This document shows, in pieces, positions 26,321 through 38,222 of a stretch of 39,549 nt of DNA; the first letter of the stretch is position 1, and each line of letters starts with the position of its first letter. The position numbers and the translations under genes were made by a program. This DNA is from an uncultured Desulfuromonadales bacterium. Lineage in GTDB: Bacteria; Desulfobacterota; Desulfuromonadia; Desulfuromonadales; Geopsychrobacteraceae. The stretch covers positions 1 through 39,549 of the forward strand of contig CAMYNC010000031.1 of NCBI GenBank assembly GCA_947259685.1. The letters run 5' to 3'. Under the pieces are notes generated by a model, which saw only the letters and a list, made by a program, of their open reading frames with translations, was not told the DNA's origin and did not search any database.

Positions 26321-27532
26321 CTATTTATTATCCGCCTCCACCGCCTCATAAATATGATCCAGAATATCCGGGATCGCACTGATCACTCGGTTCCAACTCG
26401 GCATGAAGGGGGTCTCCATTGGATTGCTAAGGAACACCTCGCCGGCGCGCATAATATTCTCCGCGAACAGCTCCACGGCTTTTTCTTCCTTGTGGCGATC
26501 GACCTGCAGACCGTTCATCAGCGCGTCATTGTAGAAGCGTTCGACAAAATCTAGGGCCTCGCGAAAGTAGGTCGCCTTAAGGGTGCGGAAGGTTTCCAGG
26601 GAGAAGACGTTCCCCTGGGTGGCCAGCTTGCGGACCACCGCCTTGGTGATGTCGGTGCTCATCCGCGACAATCCTGCCTGTGGATTATCTGTGGATATGT
26701 CCTGGTGCTTGTGGTCGTAGACATCGGCGATGTCGACCTGGCAAACCCGGTTGGTGGCGTAATTCCGGTACATTTCCGACAGCACGCCGATCTCCAGGCC
26801 CCAGTCGCTCGGAATCCGCAGGTCGTTAAGAACATCGACCCGCATGGAGAATTCGCCGGCCAGGGCATAGCGGAAGCTGTCGAGGTATTCCAGGTACTCG
26901 GAATGGCCGACCACCTTCTGCATAGAGCGCAGCAGCGGGGTGACCAGCAGCCGGCAGACCCGGCCGTTGAGGCTGCCGTTGGCAATTCGCGAATAAAATC
27001 CTTTGCAGAATTGGTAGTTAAACGCCGGGTTTGCGACCGGGTAGATCAGCCGGGCGAGCAGCTCTCGCTTATAGGTGACAATGTCGCAATCATGCAGCGC
27101 CACCGCCCGACTGCGGCCGGATGCGAGCACATAGCCGAAGCAGTACCAGACATTGCGTCCTTTGCCCATCTCGGTCGGCGCCAATCCTTTTTCCTGCAGC
27201 ATCTTATCCACCGCCATTAAGCGCGGCCCGTCGTTCCAGAGGATGCGGTGATCCTGCGGCAGTCGGCCGAAATAATCCTTGGCATAGTTGAACTGCTGTT
27301 CGTCGGCGCGGTCCAGGCCGATGACGATTTCGCGCAGGTAGGATGCCCCCTTGAGATCATCTAAAATCGGTCCTAGCGCCGGGCCTTCCAGCTCGGAAAA
27401 CAGCGAAGGTAGGACCAACGACATCGGCCGACGGGTGGAGAAGCGTTCCAGTTCGGCCTCCAACTCTTCAAGCGACCGGTCGGTGAGGTTATGCAGGGTG
27501 GTGATGACGCCATTTTGATAGAAATCAGCCAT
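26321..27532 (-). CDS. gpgS: Glucosyl-3-phosphoglycerate synthase
   Basis: GpgS transfers glucose from a nucleotide sugar to 3-phosphoglycerate, giving glucosyl-3-phosphoglycerate, the first step of glucosylglycerate synthesis. The 403-residue GT-A glycosyltransferase (GT81 type) has MSLVLPSLFSELEG at the N-terminal nucleotide fold, GKGRNVWYC, and the metal-binding DxD as HDCDIVTY (D148, D150). It also has the acceptor-region DWGLEIGVLSE and YDHKHQ. A mannosyl version (MpgS) is related, but this length and pattern fit GpgS. AAGGAG precedes the ATG. It overlaps gpgP by 8 bases, so the two are translationally coupled. Confidence 0.88.
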   Translation of the reverse strand: MADFYQNGVITTLHNLTDRSLEELEAELERFSTRRPMSLVLPSLFSELEGPALGPILDDLKGASYLREIVIGLDRADEQQFNYAKDYFGRLPQDHRILWNDGPRLMAVDKMLQEKGLAPTEMGKGRNVWYCFGYVLASGRSRAVALHDCDIVTYKRELLARLIYPVANPAFNYQFCKGFYSRIANGSLNGRVCRLLVTPLLRSMQKVVGHSEYLEYLDSFRYALAGEFSMRVDVLNDLRIPSDWGLEIGVLSEMYRNYATNRVCQVDIADVYDHKHQDISTDNPQAGLSRMSTDITKAVVRKLATQGNVFSLETFRTLKATYFREALDFVERFYNDALMNGLQVDRHKEEKAVELFAENIMRAGEVFLSNPMETPFMPSWNRVISAIPDILDHIYEAVEADNK

Positions 27533-28343
27533 GGAAAACTCCTTGTTGGTTGAATTTTTTCAGAATCTGCCGGATTGCGTTATTCCAGCCGGTCGGCCCG
27601 GGACGGTCGGCGAGCAGGGTTTTAACCCCCTGCGGATGAGGTGAGAGGCCGCTCTGTGAGGGAATGATCACCGCCAGGTCGACGGCCTCGAGCAACGCTT
27701 CATCATTGGGGCCGTCGCCGAGGCCGATGCTGAACAGTTCTGCGGTCTGGCGACGTTGATAATCGGCCAGTAGCCAACGTACGGCGGTGCCCTTATCAGC
27801 CTGTGTGCCGAGCACATGATAAAATCGGCCGCCACGAAGCAGCTGGAGATCCTGCTGCTGCAAGTCGGCGATAAAATCAGCCAATGCTGCCTGGGTATCG
27901 TCCCAGCGCAAGGGTTCTGAGCAGAGCCGTTGTTTGGCCAGCTCGGCGTTCGGCTGCGGCAGGCCGGTTTCGGCCATCACCTCGGCGGTGGAGAAATCGT
28001 TGAAACCCTGAAAACGATAGCCCTTATTGCTGCGCAGTTGGTGCATGATTTCAATCAGCGCGGCATAGGGTTTGCCGAAAAAATGGGCAGCATCTTCTGC
28101 TGCGCGGTCGGCCTGCGGCAGAATGATTCCAGCTCCGTTTTCAACGATATACGGGGTGTCGAGTTGTAGATTGGCATGGAGTTGCGCAACTTCGGCGGCG
28201 GTTTTGCTGGTGGTGAGAATCAGCGGAATGCCCTGCTGGCGCAGCTCTTCGAGGGCGGGACGGGCGGCCTGCCAGCTGTAACTGTGGTGGTCGAGCAGGG
28301 TTCCGTCAAGGTCGGTAAAAACAATCAATTGCGGTCGTTGCAC
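27525..28343 (-). CDS. gpgP: Glucosyl/mannosyl-3-phosphoglycerate phosphatase (HAD family)
   Basis: The phosphatase removes phosphate from glucosyl-3-phosphoglycerate to release glucosylglycerate. The 272-residue HAD IIB protein has motif I TDLDGTLLDHHSYSW (D11, D13), motif II ILTTSKTAAEV and motif IV GLGDGPNDEALLEAVD, which is the mannosyl-3-phosphoglycerate phosphatase subfamily pattern. Pairing with gpgS makes the glucosyl substrate most likely. The start is GTG at 28343, with AGGAG seven bases upstream. The gene overlaps gpgS by 8 bases and lies 66 bases after the glycerate kinase. Confidence 0.9.
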   Translation of the reverse strand: MQRPQLIVFTDLDGTLLDHHSYSWQAARPALEELRQQGIPLILTTSKTAAEVAQLHANLQLDTPYIVENGAGIILPQADRAAEDAAHFFGKPYAALIEIMHQLRSNKGYRFQGFNDFSTAEVMAETGLPQPNAELAKQRLCSEPLRWDDTQAALADFIADLQQQDLQLLRGGRFYHVLGTQADKGTAVRWLLADYQRRQTAELFSIGLGDGPNDEALLEAVDLAVIIPSQSGLSPHPQGVKTLLADRPGPTGWNNAIRQILKKFNQQGVFHG

Positions 28344-28409
28344 AGCGAGTCTCCTACGGCACTGTAGGTGCGTTGACGACTATACTTTGCAAGGCAGGTG
28401 CCAGCTGCT

Positions 28410-29360
28410 TTAGCGGCCTTGAATTGAGGTAACCCGCTGTTGGGCGTTCAGCTGCAGGGTCAGGTCGGCGATTTGCGGCAACGCCTCCAGCTGGTGACGG
28501 GTCAGGCGCTCGTAATGCATGATGAAATGCCGTAATTCATTCTCTCCCATGATCCCGGCACCGCTGCTTTTGGCAGCCAGCTGTTGCTCCTGGCGTTTGC
28601 GCCAGTGATAGACCATTTCCCAGTCGGGAATCTTCAACATCAATAGGCGGTCGAGTTGGGCAAACAGCTGCCGATAGGGACCTTCAAGCTGTGCGTTGAC
28701 ATACTGCCGCCAGTGCCCTTCTGCGTCTTCCCGCTTTTCCAGCTGGTTGATCGGGGGGCCAAGCTTAGCAGGACTCTGAGCCGTCGCGCCGACACACCAG
28801 CCTTCAAACAGGATCAGATCGATCGGGCCGCCCAGCTGTTCCCACTCTTCTTCTGGCAGGCGATCATCGGTTGCTTTGTTAAAGCGTGGAATAGCGATTG
28901 TCTCGTCTGTCTCGGCGGTTTTCAGCTGCCTGAACAGCTCCAGCCCCAAGGGGACATCATGGGTCCCGGGAACGCCGCGGGTGGCCAGCAAGGGATGGAC
29001 TTCCGCCGCCAACCGCTGGCGGGAGGCTTTGCTCAGGTAAAGGTCATCGATAGAAATGACACAGGTATGACAATCGAAACCGGCTTCAAGCAGATATTTC
29101 AGCAGCTGACAGAGGGTTGACTTGCCGCTGCCCTGCGAACCGTTGATGCCGACCAGCAGCGGTCCTTGGGTTGGCCGCTGCTGGTTCAGCCAAGCGGCCA
29201 GGGGGAGATACAGCCGTGGTAGCTCGACAGCGAGTTTGGTCGGCAGCTGGGCCAGTGCCAGCTGCCCGGCGAACACCGGCTCCAGGATGTTCAGGAGTTT
29301 GTTCCGCTCTTGTTCGCCGAGGGGATAGCGGTCTACAGGCCAGAGGTCTGAGTGAGGCAT
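28410..29360 (-). CDS. D-glycerate 3-kinase-like P-loop kinase
   Basis: The 316-residue P-loop kinase resembles plant/yeast-type glycerate 3-kinase (GLYK): Walker A GSQGSGKST (residues 74-82), SIDDLYLSKASRQRLA, a RGVPGTHDVPLG substrate element, IPRFNKATDDR, ILFEGWCVG and WEMVYHWRKRQE. It would turn the glycerate released by glucosylglycerate phosphorolysis into 3-phosphoglycerate, the GpgS acceptor. I chose the ATG at 29360, with AGGA upstream and typical family N-terminus; a longer frame to 29573 adds Arg-rich residues that overlap gltD and look spurious. It lies 56 bases after gltD and 66 bases before gpgP, on the same strand. Confidence 0.9.
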   Translation of the reverse strand: MPHSDLWPVDRYPLGEQERNKLLNILEPVFAGQLALAQLPTKLAVELPRLYLPLAAWLNQQRPTQGPLLVGINGSQGSGKSTLCQLLKYLLEAGFDCHTCVISIDDLYLSKASRQRLAAEVHPLLATRGVPGTHDVPLGLELFRQLKTAETDETIAIPRFNKATDDRLPEEEWEQLGGPIDLILFEGWCVGATAQSPAKLGPPINQLEKREDAEGHWRQYVNAQLEGPYRQLFAQLDRLLMLKIPDWEMVYHWRKRQEQQLAAKSSGAGIMGENELRHFIMHYERLTRHQLEALPQIADLTLQLNAQQRVTSIQGR

Positions 29361-29416
29361 GAGAAATCCTGTGCATAACCAAGCGGACGGCCCGCCGGAT
29401 CGTCCGCTCTTGCAGG

Positions 29417-30802
29417 TTAATCCAGTAGCTGCCGCATGATCGCCAGCGCGGCTTTGCGGCCGTCGGCGGCGGCAGTCACCGCGAGGTCGGCGCCGCGGAA
29501 GCAGTCGCCGCCGGAGTAAACCTTCGGGTTGCTGGTTTGACCGGTCAGTGGATCGATGTCTAATTCCCCCCATTTGTTGGTATTGACCTGTACCTGGTCA
29601 AGTCCGGGCAATTCCGCCACATTGAAACCAAGCGCCAGGATAATCACATCGGCCGCCATGCAGTGTTCGCTGTCAGGGATGATTTCCACCCGCTGCCGAC
29701 CATCCTCGTCCCGCTCCCCCATTTTGGTTTTCAGCAGGTCGATGGTCAGCTGACCATCAGTGGTCGGTTCAATCTTGTTTGGAACCGTATTGAAACAGAA
29801 TTCCACCCCCTCCTCGACCGCATTGACATACTCCTTGCGGCTACCCGGCATGTTGAGTTCATCGCGCCGGTAGAGGCAGATCACGCTACGGGCACCATCG
29901 CGCATGGCTGTGCGCAGACAGTCCATGGCCGTGTCGCCGCCGCCGATCACGACCACCCGTTTTTCGCGAACATCGTACTTTTTGTCGCGATGCTGGCCGA
30001 ACAGTTGGCGCTGTTTTTCCGTGAGGTATTCCATGGCGAGACAAACATGCTCCTGCTCTTCGCCTTCGAGCCCCGCCCTGCGGCCGTGGGTGGCGCCGAT
30101 GCCGAGGAAGACCGCATCGAATCTTTCAGTCAGTTCATCCAGGCTGAAATCCTTGCCGATCTCCTGTTCCAGGTGCAGGGTCAAACCAGCGTTGCGCATA
30201 ATTGAAAAGCGCCGCTCAACAATCGCTTTGTCCAGCTTGAAACCGGGGATACCGTAGGTGAGCAAGCCGCCGGGGTGTTCGGCTCGTTCGTACATCTCCA
30301 CCCCAATGCCGGCGCGCAGGAGAAAATGGGCGCAGGACATGCCGGCCGGACCGGAACCGACCACGGCAACTTTCTGCTCGTGCCGGATGCCGGGGAAGGG
30401 TAGCTCCAGACCGGCATCAAAGGCCAGGTCGGTGATTGAGGCTTCGACTGCGCCGATGGTGATGGCACCATAACCATCATCCAGGGTGCAGGCTCCTTCG
30501 CAGAGCCGTCCTTGCGGACAGATGCGGCCGAGGATCTCTGGAAAGGGAGAACTTTCATTCGAGAGTTGAAAAGCGCGTTCCAGGTCGCGGTCGGAGATCG
30601 CTTCTAGCCACTGGGGAATATGGTTCTGCAGTGGGCAGCCGATGGTGGTGCAAAAGGGATCGCCGCACTGCACGCAGCGTTCGGCTTGCTTACGGACCTG
30701 GCGGTTGTTGAAAAACTGGTAAATCTCGTCAAAGCTGCGCAGCCGTTCGTTGACTTCGTACTTTTCCGGATCGTGGCGATTGGTTTCCACAAAATTCTGC
30801 AT
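29417..30802 (-). CDS. gltD: Glutamate synthase small subunit (NADPH)
   Basis: GltD passes electrons from NAD(P)H through FAD to the large subunit for reductive amination of 2-oxoglutarate. The 461-residue protein has the N-terminal cysteine clusters for [4Fe-4S] centres (CVQCGDPFCTTIGCP and GRICPQGRLCEGAC). It then has an FAD-binding AVVGSGPAGMSCAHFL, GIPGFKLDK, NAD(P)-binding VVIGGGDTAMDCLR, and the C-terminal YSGGDCFRGADL. GGAG lies 8 bases before the ATG. It follows gltB on the same strand, after a 201-base gap holding an inverted repeat. It can also act alone in related oxidoreductase families, but the adjacent gltB settles its role. Confidence 0.95.
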   Translation of the reverse strand: MQNFVETNRHDPEKYEVNERLRSFDEIYQFFNNRQVRKQAERCVQCGDPFCTTIGCPLQNHIPQWLEAISDRDLERAFQLSNESSPFPEILGRICPQGRLCEGACTLDDGYGAITIGAVEASITDLAFDAGLELPFPGIRHEQKVAVVGSGPAGMSCAHFLLRAGIGVEMYERAEHPGGLLTYGIPGFKLDKAIVERRFSIMRNAGLTLHLEQEIGKDFSLDELTERFDAVFLGIGATHGRRAGLEGEEQEHVCLAMEYLTEKQRQLFGQHRDKKYDVREKRVVVIGGGDTAMDCLRTAMRDGARSVICLYRRDELNMPGSRKEYVNAVEEGVEFCFNTVPNKIEPTTDGQLTIDLLKTKMGERDEDGRQRVEIIPDSEHCMAADVIILALGFNVAELPGLDQVQVNTNKWGELDIDPLTGQTSNPKVYSGGDCFRGADLAVTAAADGRKAALAIMRQLLD

Positions 30803-30846
30803 GTAGCGTCTCCGAAGGGAAAGAGCTTCACGCCAGCTGTGGCGTT

Positions 30847-30907
30847 GCGGTCAATTTTTGTCTCCTCGACGTAGCGCTGCTACGCCTGTGGGACAAAAAC
30901 TGACCGC
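30847..30907. repeat. Long inverted repeat between gltB and gltD
   Basis: GCGGTCAATTTTTGTC (30847-30862) and GACAAAAACTGACCGC (30892-30907) pair with one mismatch in 16. Inside, CGTAGC (30870-30875) and GCTACG (30879-30884) form a second stem around GCT. A further small stem, ACGCC/GGCGT, lies just before. The layout (nested GC-rich stems, CGTAGC-GCTACG core) looks like a dispersed intergenic element rather than a terminator, since it lacks a flanking T-run. Recurrence in the genome is not checkable here. Confidence 0.6.
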
Positions 30908-30966
30908 GCCTTGCATCTGACGCAAATCTCTTCCCCGTTGAGGGTAGAGGTTTTATTTTAATTCAA

Positions 30967-30982
30967 AACCTGTTCACAGGTT
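30967..30982 (-). terminator. Weak candidate terminator after gltB
   Basis: AACCTG (30967-30972) and CAGGTT (30977-30982) form a 6-bp stem with a 4-base loop, followed on the minus strand by TTGAATTAAAATAAAA. It lies 21 bases past the gltB stop. The stem is short, so partial read-through into gltD is likely. Confidence 0.35.
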
Positions 30983-31003
30983 CTTGTTGTTCAAAACCTA
31001 TGA

Positions 31004-35425
<4,422 letters not shown>

Positions 35426-35536
35426 GGAAATGTCCTCTTGATTGTGCATTGCAAGCGATATGGTTGTTCCAGGTAAGGGCTGAGACGCTACCTAGATTTA
35501 ACGAAAAATAGCAAAAGTGCCTACAAAGTATACATG

Positions 35537-35574
35537 TTTTTTCTTTGCCCAGGCTAGCCTGGACAAAGAAAAAA
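35537..35574. terminator. Large near-perfect palindrome upstream of gltB
   Basis: The palindrome is TTTTTTCTTTG-C, CCAGGCT/AGCCTGG (35549-35562), then A-CAAAGAAAAAA. It pairs over 38 bases apart from one C/A mismatch (35548/35563). With T-runs on either strand it can terminate in both directions. It stands second in tandem with the hairpin at 35575-35599, when read in the minus direction towards gltB. Confidence 0.6.
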
Positions 35575-35599
35575 GGGGTGAATCTCGAAGATTCACCCC
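35569..35599 (-). terminator. Intrinsic terminator of the small membrane protein gene
   Basis: The perfect 11-bp stem GGGGTGAATCT (35575-35585) and AGATTCACCCC (35589-35599) has a three-base loop and is followed on the minus strand by six T. It lies just after the minus-strand gene ending at 35635 and separates it from gltB. Confidence 0.85.
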
Positions 35600-35634
35600 T
35601 TGTGGTGTTTCGTTACAAATTGCGATACTTAAGT

Positions 35635-35880
35635 TTAGCGTGGCCGATCCTTTTTCTCCGGTTTTTTTGGTGGGAGAGGATCTTCCTCTTCCTGCTGTTG
35701 CAGGGGCCGGGCCAGCCAACTGGCCAGAGCCCCGGTGGCGCAGAAGATCAAACCAAGGGCAAGGGCCGCATCGAGATCGGAGATCTGTCTCAGACAGGTG
35801 GGGGGGTGTCGCGCTGCGGCCTGGCTGATCAGAATGATCAGGATTGAGATCAGCGACAGGCTGGCGGTGTTTTTTTGCAT
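35635..35880 (-). CDS. Small membrane protein of unknown function
   Basis: I do not recognise this 81-residue protein. It has two hydrophobic segments: about residues 8-23 (LSLISILIILISQAAA, possibly a signal anchor) and 37-57 (AALALGLIFCATGALASWLA). The C-terminus is strongly charged and Pro/Glu/Lys-rich (QQQEEEDPLPPKKPEKKDRPR). GGGAG lies 7 bases before the ATG and a clean terminator follows, which supports a real gene. It precedes gltB on the same strand but is separated by two hairpins. The charged tail would probably lie in the cytoplasm. Confidence 0.65.
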   Translation of the reverse strand: MQKNTASLSLISILIILISQAAARHPPTCLRQISDLDAALALGLIFCATGALASWLARPLQQQEEEDPLPPKKPEKKDRPR

Positions 35881-35995
35881 TGTTCGGCTCCCAATTCCTG
35901 CATGTTGTTATTGACTTTCAATCGCGGGGGTCTTTTTCATGGATTTAAAAAGACCATAATCAAGATTTATGCCGACTAATTCTTCCGAGGTAAGT

Positions 35996-36706
35996 ATGCG
36001 AATTCATATCATGCAGTTCGATGAACGGGTCGGCTTGGGAATATTTGCCGGTTGGTTGGCCGAGCTGGGAGGCGAAACAACCGTTTGGCGTTGCGACCGC
36101 CAGGAGTTTCCGCCAGCCAATACCTTGGAGCCGCTGGTCCTGCTTGGTGGCTATATGGGGGTGAACGATCGCGAGCAGTTGGATTATCTGCAGTATGCCG
36201 CAGACTGGCTTGGCCCCGAGGTGGAGAGAGGGCGTCCTTTGCTGGCTATCTGTCTCGGAAGTCAGTTGTTGGCCCACAGTTTAGGGGGCAGGGTGCGCAG
36301 CCAATCGCGGCAGGAAAAAGGCCTCTGCGAGATTATGCTGACGGCTGCAGGTCAGGCTGACCAGCTGTTTGCAGGCCTGCCGAACCCGTTTATCAGTTTT
36401 GAATGGCATAACGACAGTTTCGAACTGCCCGCCGGCTGTCTGCACCTGGGCCTAACTGAGGTTTGTCCCAATCAGGCATTTCGCTATCGCAACGCCTGGG
36501 GACTGCAGTTTCATCCCGAAGTGGATGCACAGATCGTCGCCGACTGGTGTCAGCGGACCGGAGCTGGAGTTCAGCCGCTGGAGAAATTTTTAGCCAAACA
36601 GCAGGCATATTTTTCCCATTCAAAGCGCCTGCTGGAAAATTTTCTTTCCCTGGGCGAAGGGTTAACGAGCTGTGTCGGGGTAACAAAAAGCCCACTTACT
36701 GGATGA
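35996..36706 (+). CDS. Class I glutamine amidotransferase-like protein
   Basis: The 236-residue stand-alone GATase1 domain is like GuaA N-terminal or GMP-synthase-like proteins. The catalytic triad is visible: Cys86 in LLAICLGSQLLAHSLGG, and His173 and Glu175 in LQFHPEVD. The substrate acceptor and any synthase partner are not encoded nearby, so the reaction is unknown; similar proteins act on gamma-glutamyl compounds such as gamma-glutamyl-putrescine. The ATG at 35996 has GAGG five bases upstream; the upstream ATG at 35969 has no ribosome site. Its stop codon lies in the loop of the following terminator, so its last codons are part of the hairpin. It is divergent from the small membrane protein gene. 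Confidence 0.85.
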   Translation: MRIHIMQFDERVGLGIFAGWLAELGGETTVWRCDRQEFPPANTLEPLVLLGGYMGVNDREQLDYLQYAADWLGPEVERGRPLLAICLGSQLLAHSLGGRVRSQSRQEKGLCEIMLTAAGQADQLFAGLPNPFISFEWHNDSFELPAGCLHLGLTEVCPNQAFRYRNAWGLQFHPEVDAQIVADWCQRTGAGVQPLEKFLAKQQAYFSHSKRLLENFLSLGEGLTSCVGVTKSPLTG

Positions 36707-36724
36707 TCCAGAAGTGGGCTTTTT
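36685..36724 (+). terminator. Intrinsic terminator overlapping the 3' end of the amidotransferase gene
   Basis: AAAAAGCCCACTT (36685-36697) pairs with AAGTGGGCTTTTT (36712-36724), and CTGGA with TCCAG inside, around a three-base loop TGA. That TGA (36704-36706) is the stop codon of the gene. The stem thus encodes the C-terminal residues KSPLTG. Confidence 0.9.
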
Positions 36725-36738
36725 GCGGGTTCTATAAC

Positions 36739-36761
36739 AAAGGAGGATGAAAATGGCTTAG
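36739..36761 (+). other. Ribosome site followed by a two- to four-codon open frame
   Basis: AAAGGAGG (36739-36746) is an excellent Shine-Dalgarno sequence. It is followed by ATG AAA ATG GCT TAG (36747-36761). The second ATG has ideal spacing and gives only Met-Ala. The frame stays open beyond the TAG to about 36850 with no recognisable product. It may be a relic of a lost gene or a leader peptide. The rest of 36762-36942 is AT-rich and holds nothing else I recognise apart from a GCCTG/CAGGC hairpin (36766-36781). Confidence 0.3.
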
Positions 36762-36942
36762 ACCTGCCTGCCACAACAGGCCCTTACTAAAAGTAACGAT
36801 ACTGAAAACCAATTTCAATTGCAAGTAAAAAAATCACATTTTATTCCGATTTTATAAATTCTTCCTTCGATAATTTTTTCGAGCCCGGCCAGAACGAAAA
36901 TGGCTGAAGATATCCAGCGTTGATTTTTCTCCAGAAGTGTTT

Positions 36943-36970
36943 TTGACAGCACTTTTTCGGCTGCTATACT
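36943..36970 (+). promoter_or_regulatory. Sigma-70 promoter of the peroxidase gene
   Basis: A perfect -35 TTGACA (36943-36948) and a -10 TATACT (36965-36970) have a 16-base spacer. They lie about 66 bases upstream of the start codon. Confidence 0.75.
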
Positions 36971-37035
36971 CATTAAATATATTCACCTTTTTTGCCGTTG
37001 TTTGTCGGCAGCAGAGCGAGACAAGGAGGAGAAAA

Positions 37036-38100
37036 ATGTTAAAGCGAATTCTGTTATGTGGCGTGGTAGTGATGTTTATTTGCTGTCCTGTCTGGGCCGA
37101 AGAAGGGCTGTTGAAGCAGAGTCAGACGATGTTCGAGCCGATTCCGCAGCAACCGTTGGCGCTCGAAGGTAACCCGCTGACCGCAGAAAAAATTGCCTTG
37201 GGAAAAATGCTCTATTTCGATCCACGACTTTCCGCCTCGCAGTTAATCAGCTGCCAGACCTGCCATAATGTCGGCTTGGCGGGAGTCGATCTGCAGGAGA
37301 CCTCGGTCGGCCACGGCTGGCAGAAGGGGCCGCGCAATGCGCCAACGGTGCATAATGCTGTTTTTAACCTGGCGCAATTCTGGGACGGTCGCGCCAAAGA
37401 CCTGGCCGAACAGGCCAAAGGACCGGTGCAGGCTTCAGTGGAGATGAACAATACTCCAGAGCAGGTGCTGCTAACCCTGAACAGTATACACGGCTATGTG
37501 CAACTGTTCGAAGCCGCCTTCCCCCAGGCGAAACCAGCTGTCAGCTTCGACAATATGGCCAAAGCGATCGAGGCCTTCGAGGCGACCCTGATCACCCCCA
37601 ACTCCCCCTTTGATAATTATCTCCGTGGTGACGAAGCGGCATTAACCGCTGCGCAGAAACAGGGGCTGAAGCTGTATGTCGATAAAGGCTGTGCCAGCTG
37701 TCACAGCGGTGTCAACCTGGGTGGTCAGGGCTACTATCCGTTCGGCGTGGTAGCAGTTCCCGATAGCAAAGTGCGCCCTGAAGCTGATCTCGGCCGCTTC
37801 CAGGTCTCAAATACCGCGAGCGACAAATATGTCTTCCGTGCCCCGGCGCTGCGCAATGTGGCTTTAACCCAGCCCTATTTCCATTCCGGTAAAGTCTGGA
37901 GTCTACAAGCAGCGGTCGCCATTATGGGTTCTTCTCAACTCGGGATCGAACTGACCAAGGAAGAAAGCCAGCAGATCGCGGCTTTCCTGGAAAGCCTGAA
38001 CGGGGAGATGCCGGAAGTTGTCCATCCGATCCTGCCGCCGAGCACCGATGAGACCCCGAAGCCGGTTCTGACGACTAAGGTGGCAGCTGGCGGTCATTAG
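37036..38100 (+). CDS. Diheme cytochrome c peroxidase (CcpA/MacA family)
   Basis: This periplasmic enzyme reduces H2O2 with electrons from small cytochromes, or in MacA-like members passes electrons onward. The 354-residue precursor has a signal peptide (MLKRILLCGVVVMFICCPVWA, cut near residue 21) and two heme sites, CQTCH (C73-H77, the low-potential/peroxidatic N-terminal heme) and CASCH (C219-H223). Family motifs are FDPRLSAS, RNAPTVHNAVF, WDGRA, DLGRF and FRAPALRNVALTQPYFHSG. The ATG at 37036 follows AAGGAGGAG; a longer frame from 36937 would overlap the promoter. The gene is monocistronic. Together with the triheme cytochrome it fits a Desulfuromonadales electron network. Confidence 0.94.
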   Translation: MLKRILLCGVVVMFICCPVWAEEGLLKQSQTMFEPIPQQPLALEGNPLTAEKIALGKMLYFDPRLSASQLISCQTCHNVGLAGVDLQETSVGHGWQKGPRNAPTVHNAVFNLAQFWDGRAKDLAEQAKGPVQASVEMNNTPEQVLLTLNSIHGYVQLFEAAFPQAKPAVSFDNMAKAIEAFEATLITPNSPFDNYLRGDEAALTAAQKQGLKLYVDKGCASCHSGVNLGGQGYYPFGVVAVPDSKVRPEADLGRFQVSNTASDKYVFRAPALRNVALTQPYFHSGKVWSLQAAVAIMGSSQLGIELTKEESQQIAAFLESLNGEMPEVVHPILPPSTDETPKPVLTTKVAAGGH

Positions 38101-38186
38101 TTGCTGGGGGCAACTCAATGCGCTCATTTTGAAAACTGGGAATTTACCAAGTATTACCCCTGGGACTCCCACTGAAGAAGAGGGGG

Positions 38187-38222
38187 GAAGCCCAACCTGG
38201 CCTCACCAGGTTGGGCTTTCTT
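38187..38222 (+). terminator. Intrinsic terminator of the peroxidase gene
   Basis: GAAGCCCAACCTGG (38187-38200) pairs with CCAGGTTGGGCTTTC (38206-38220), with a CCTCA loop and further T residues after. It is about 87 bases past the stop. Confidence 0.85.

Noticed and set aside
26034..26351. 105-codon open frame over the inverted-repeat element
   Set aside because: Arg-rich, no ribosome site, overlaps gpgS and the structured repeat; treated as non-coding.
29361..29573. N-terminal extension of the glycerate kinase
   Set aside because: Arg/Gly-rich sequence overlapping gltD; the ATG at 29360 has a ribosome site and a family-like start.
35450..35536. Sigma-54 promoter for gltB
   Set aside because: A GGCAC-TTTTGCT string is present on the minus strand but the GG-GC spacing is 7 instead of 10 bases.
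36937..37035. N-terminal extension of the diheme peroxidase
   Set aside because: Would start before the -35/-10 promoter; ATG 37036 has a strong ribosome site and begins a proper signal peptide.
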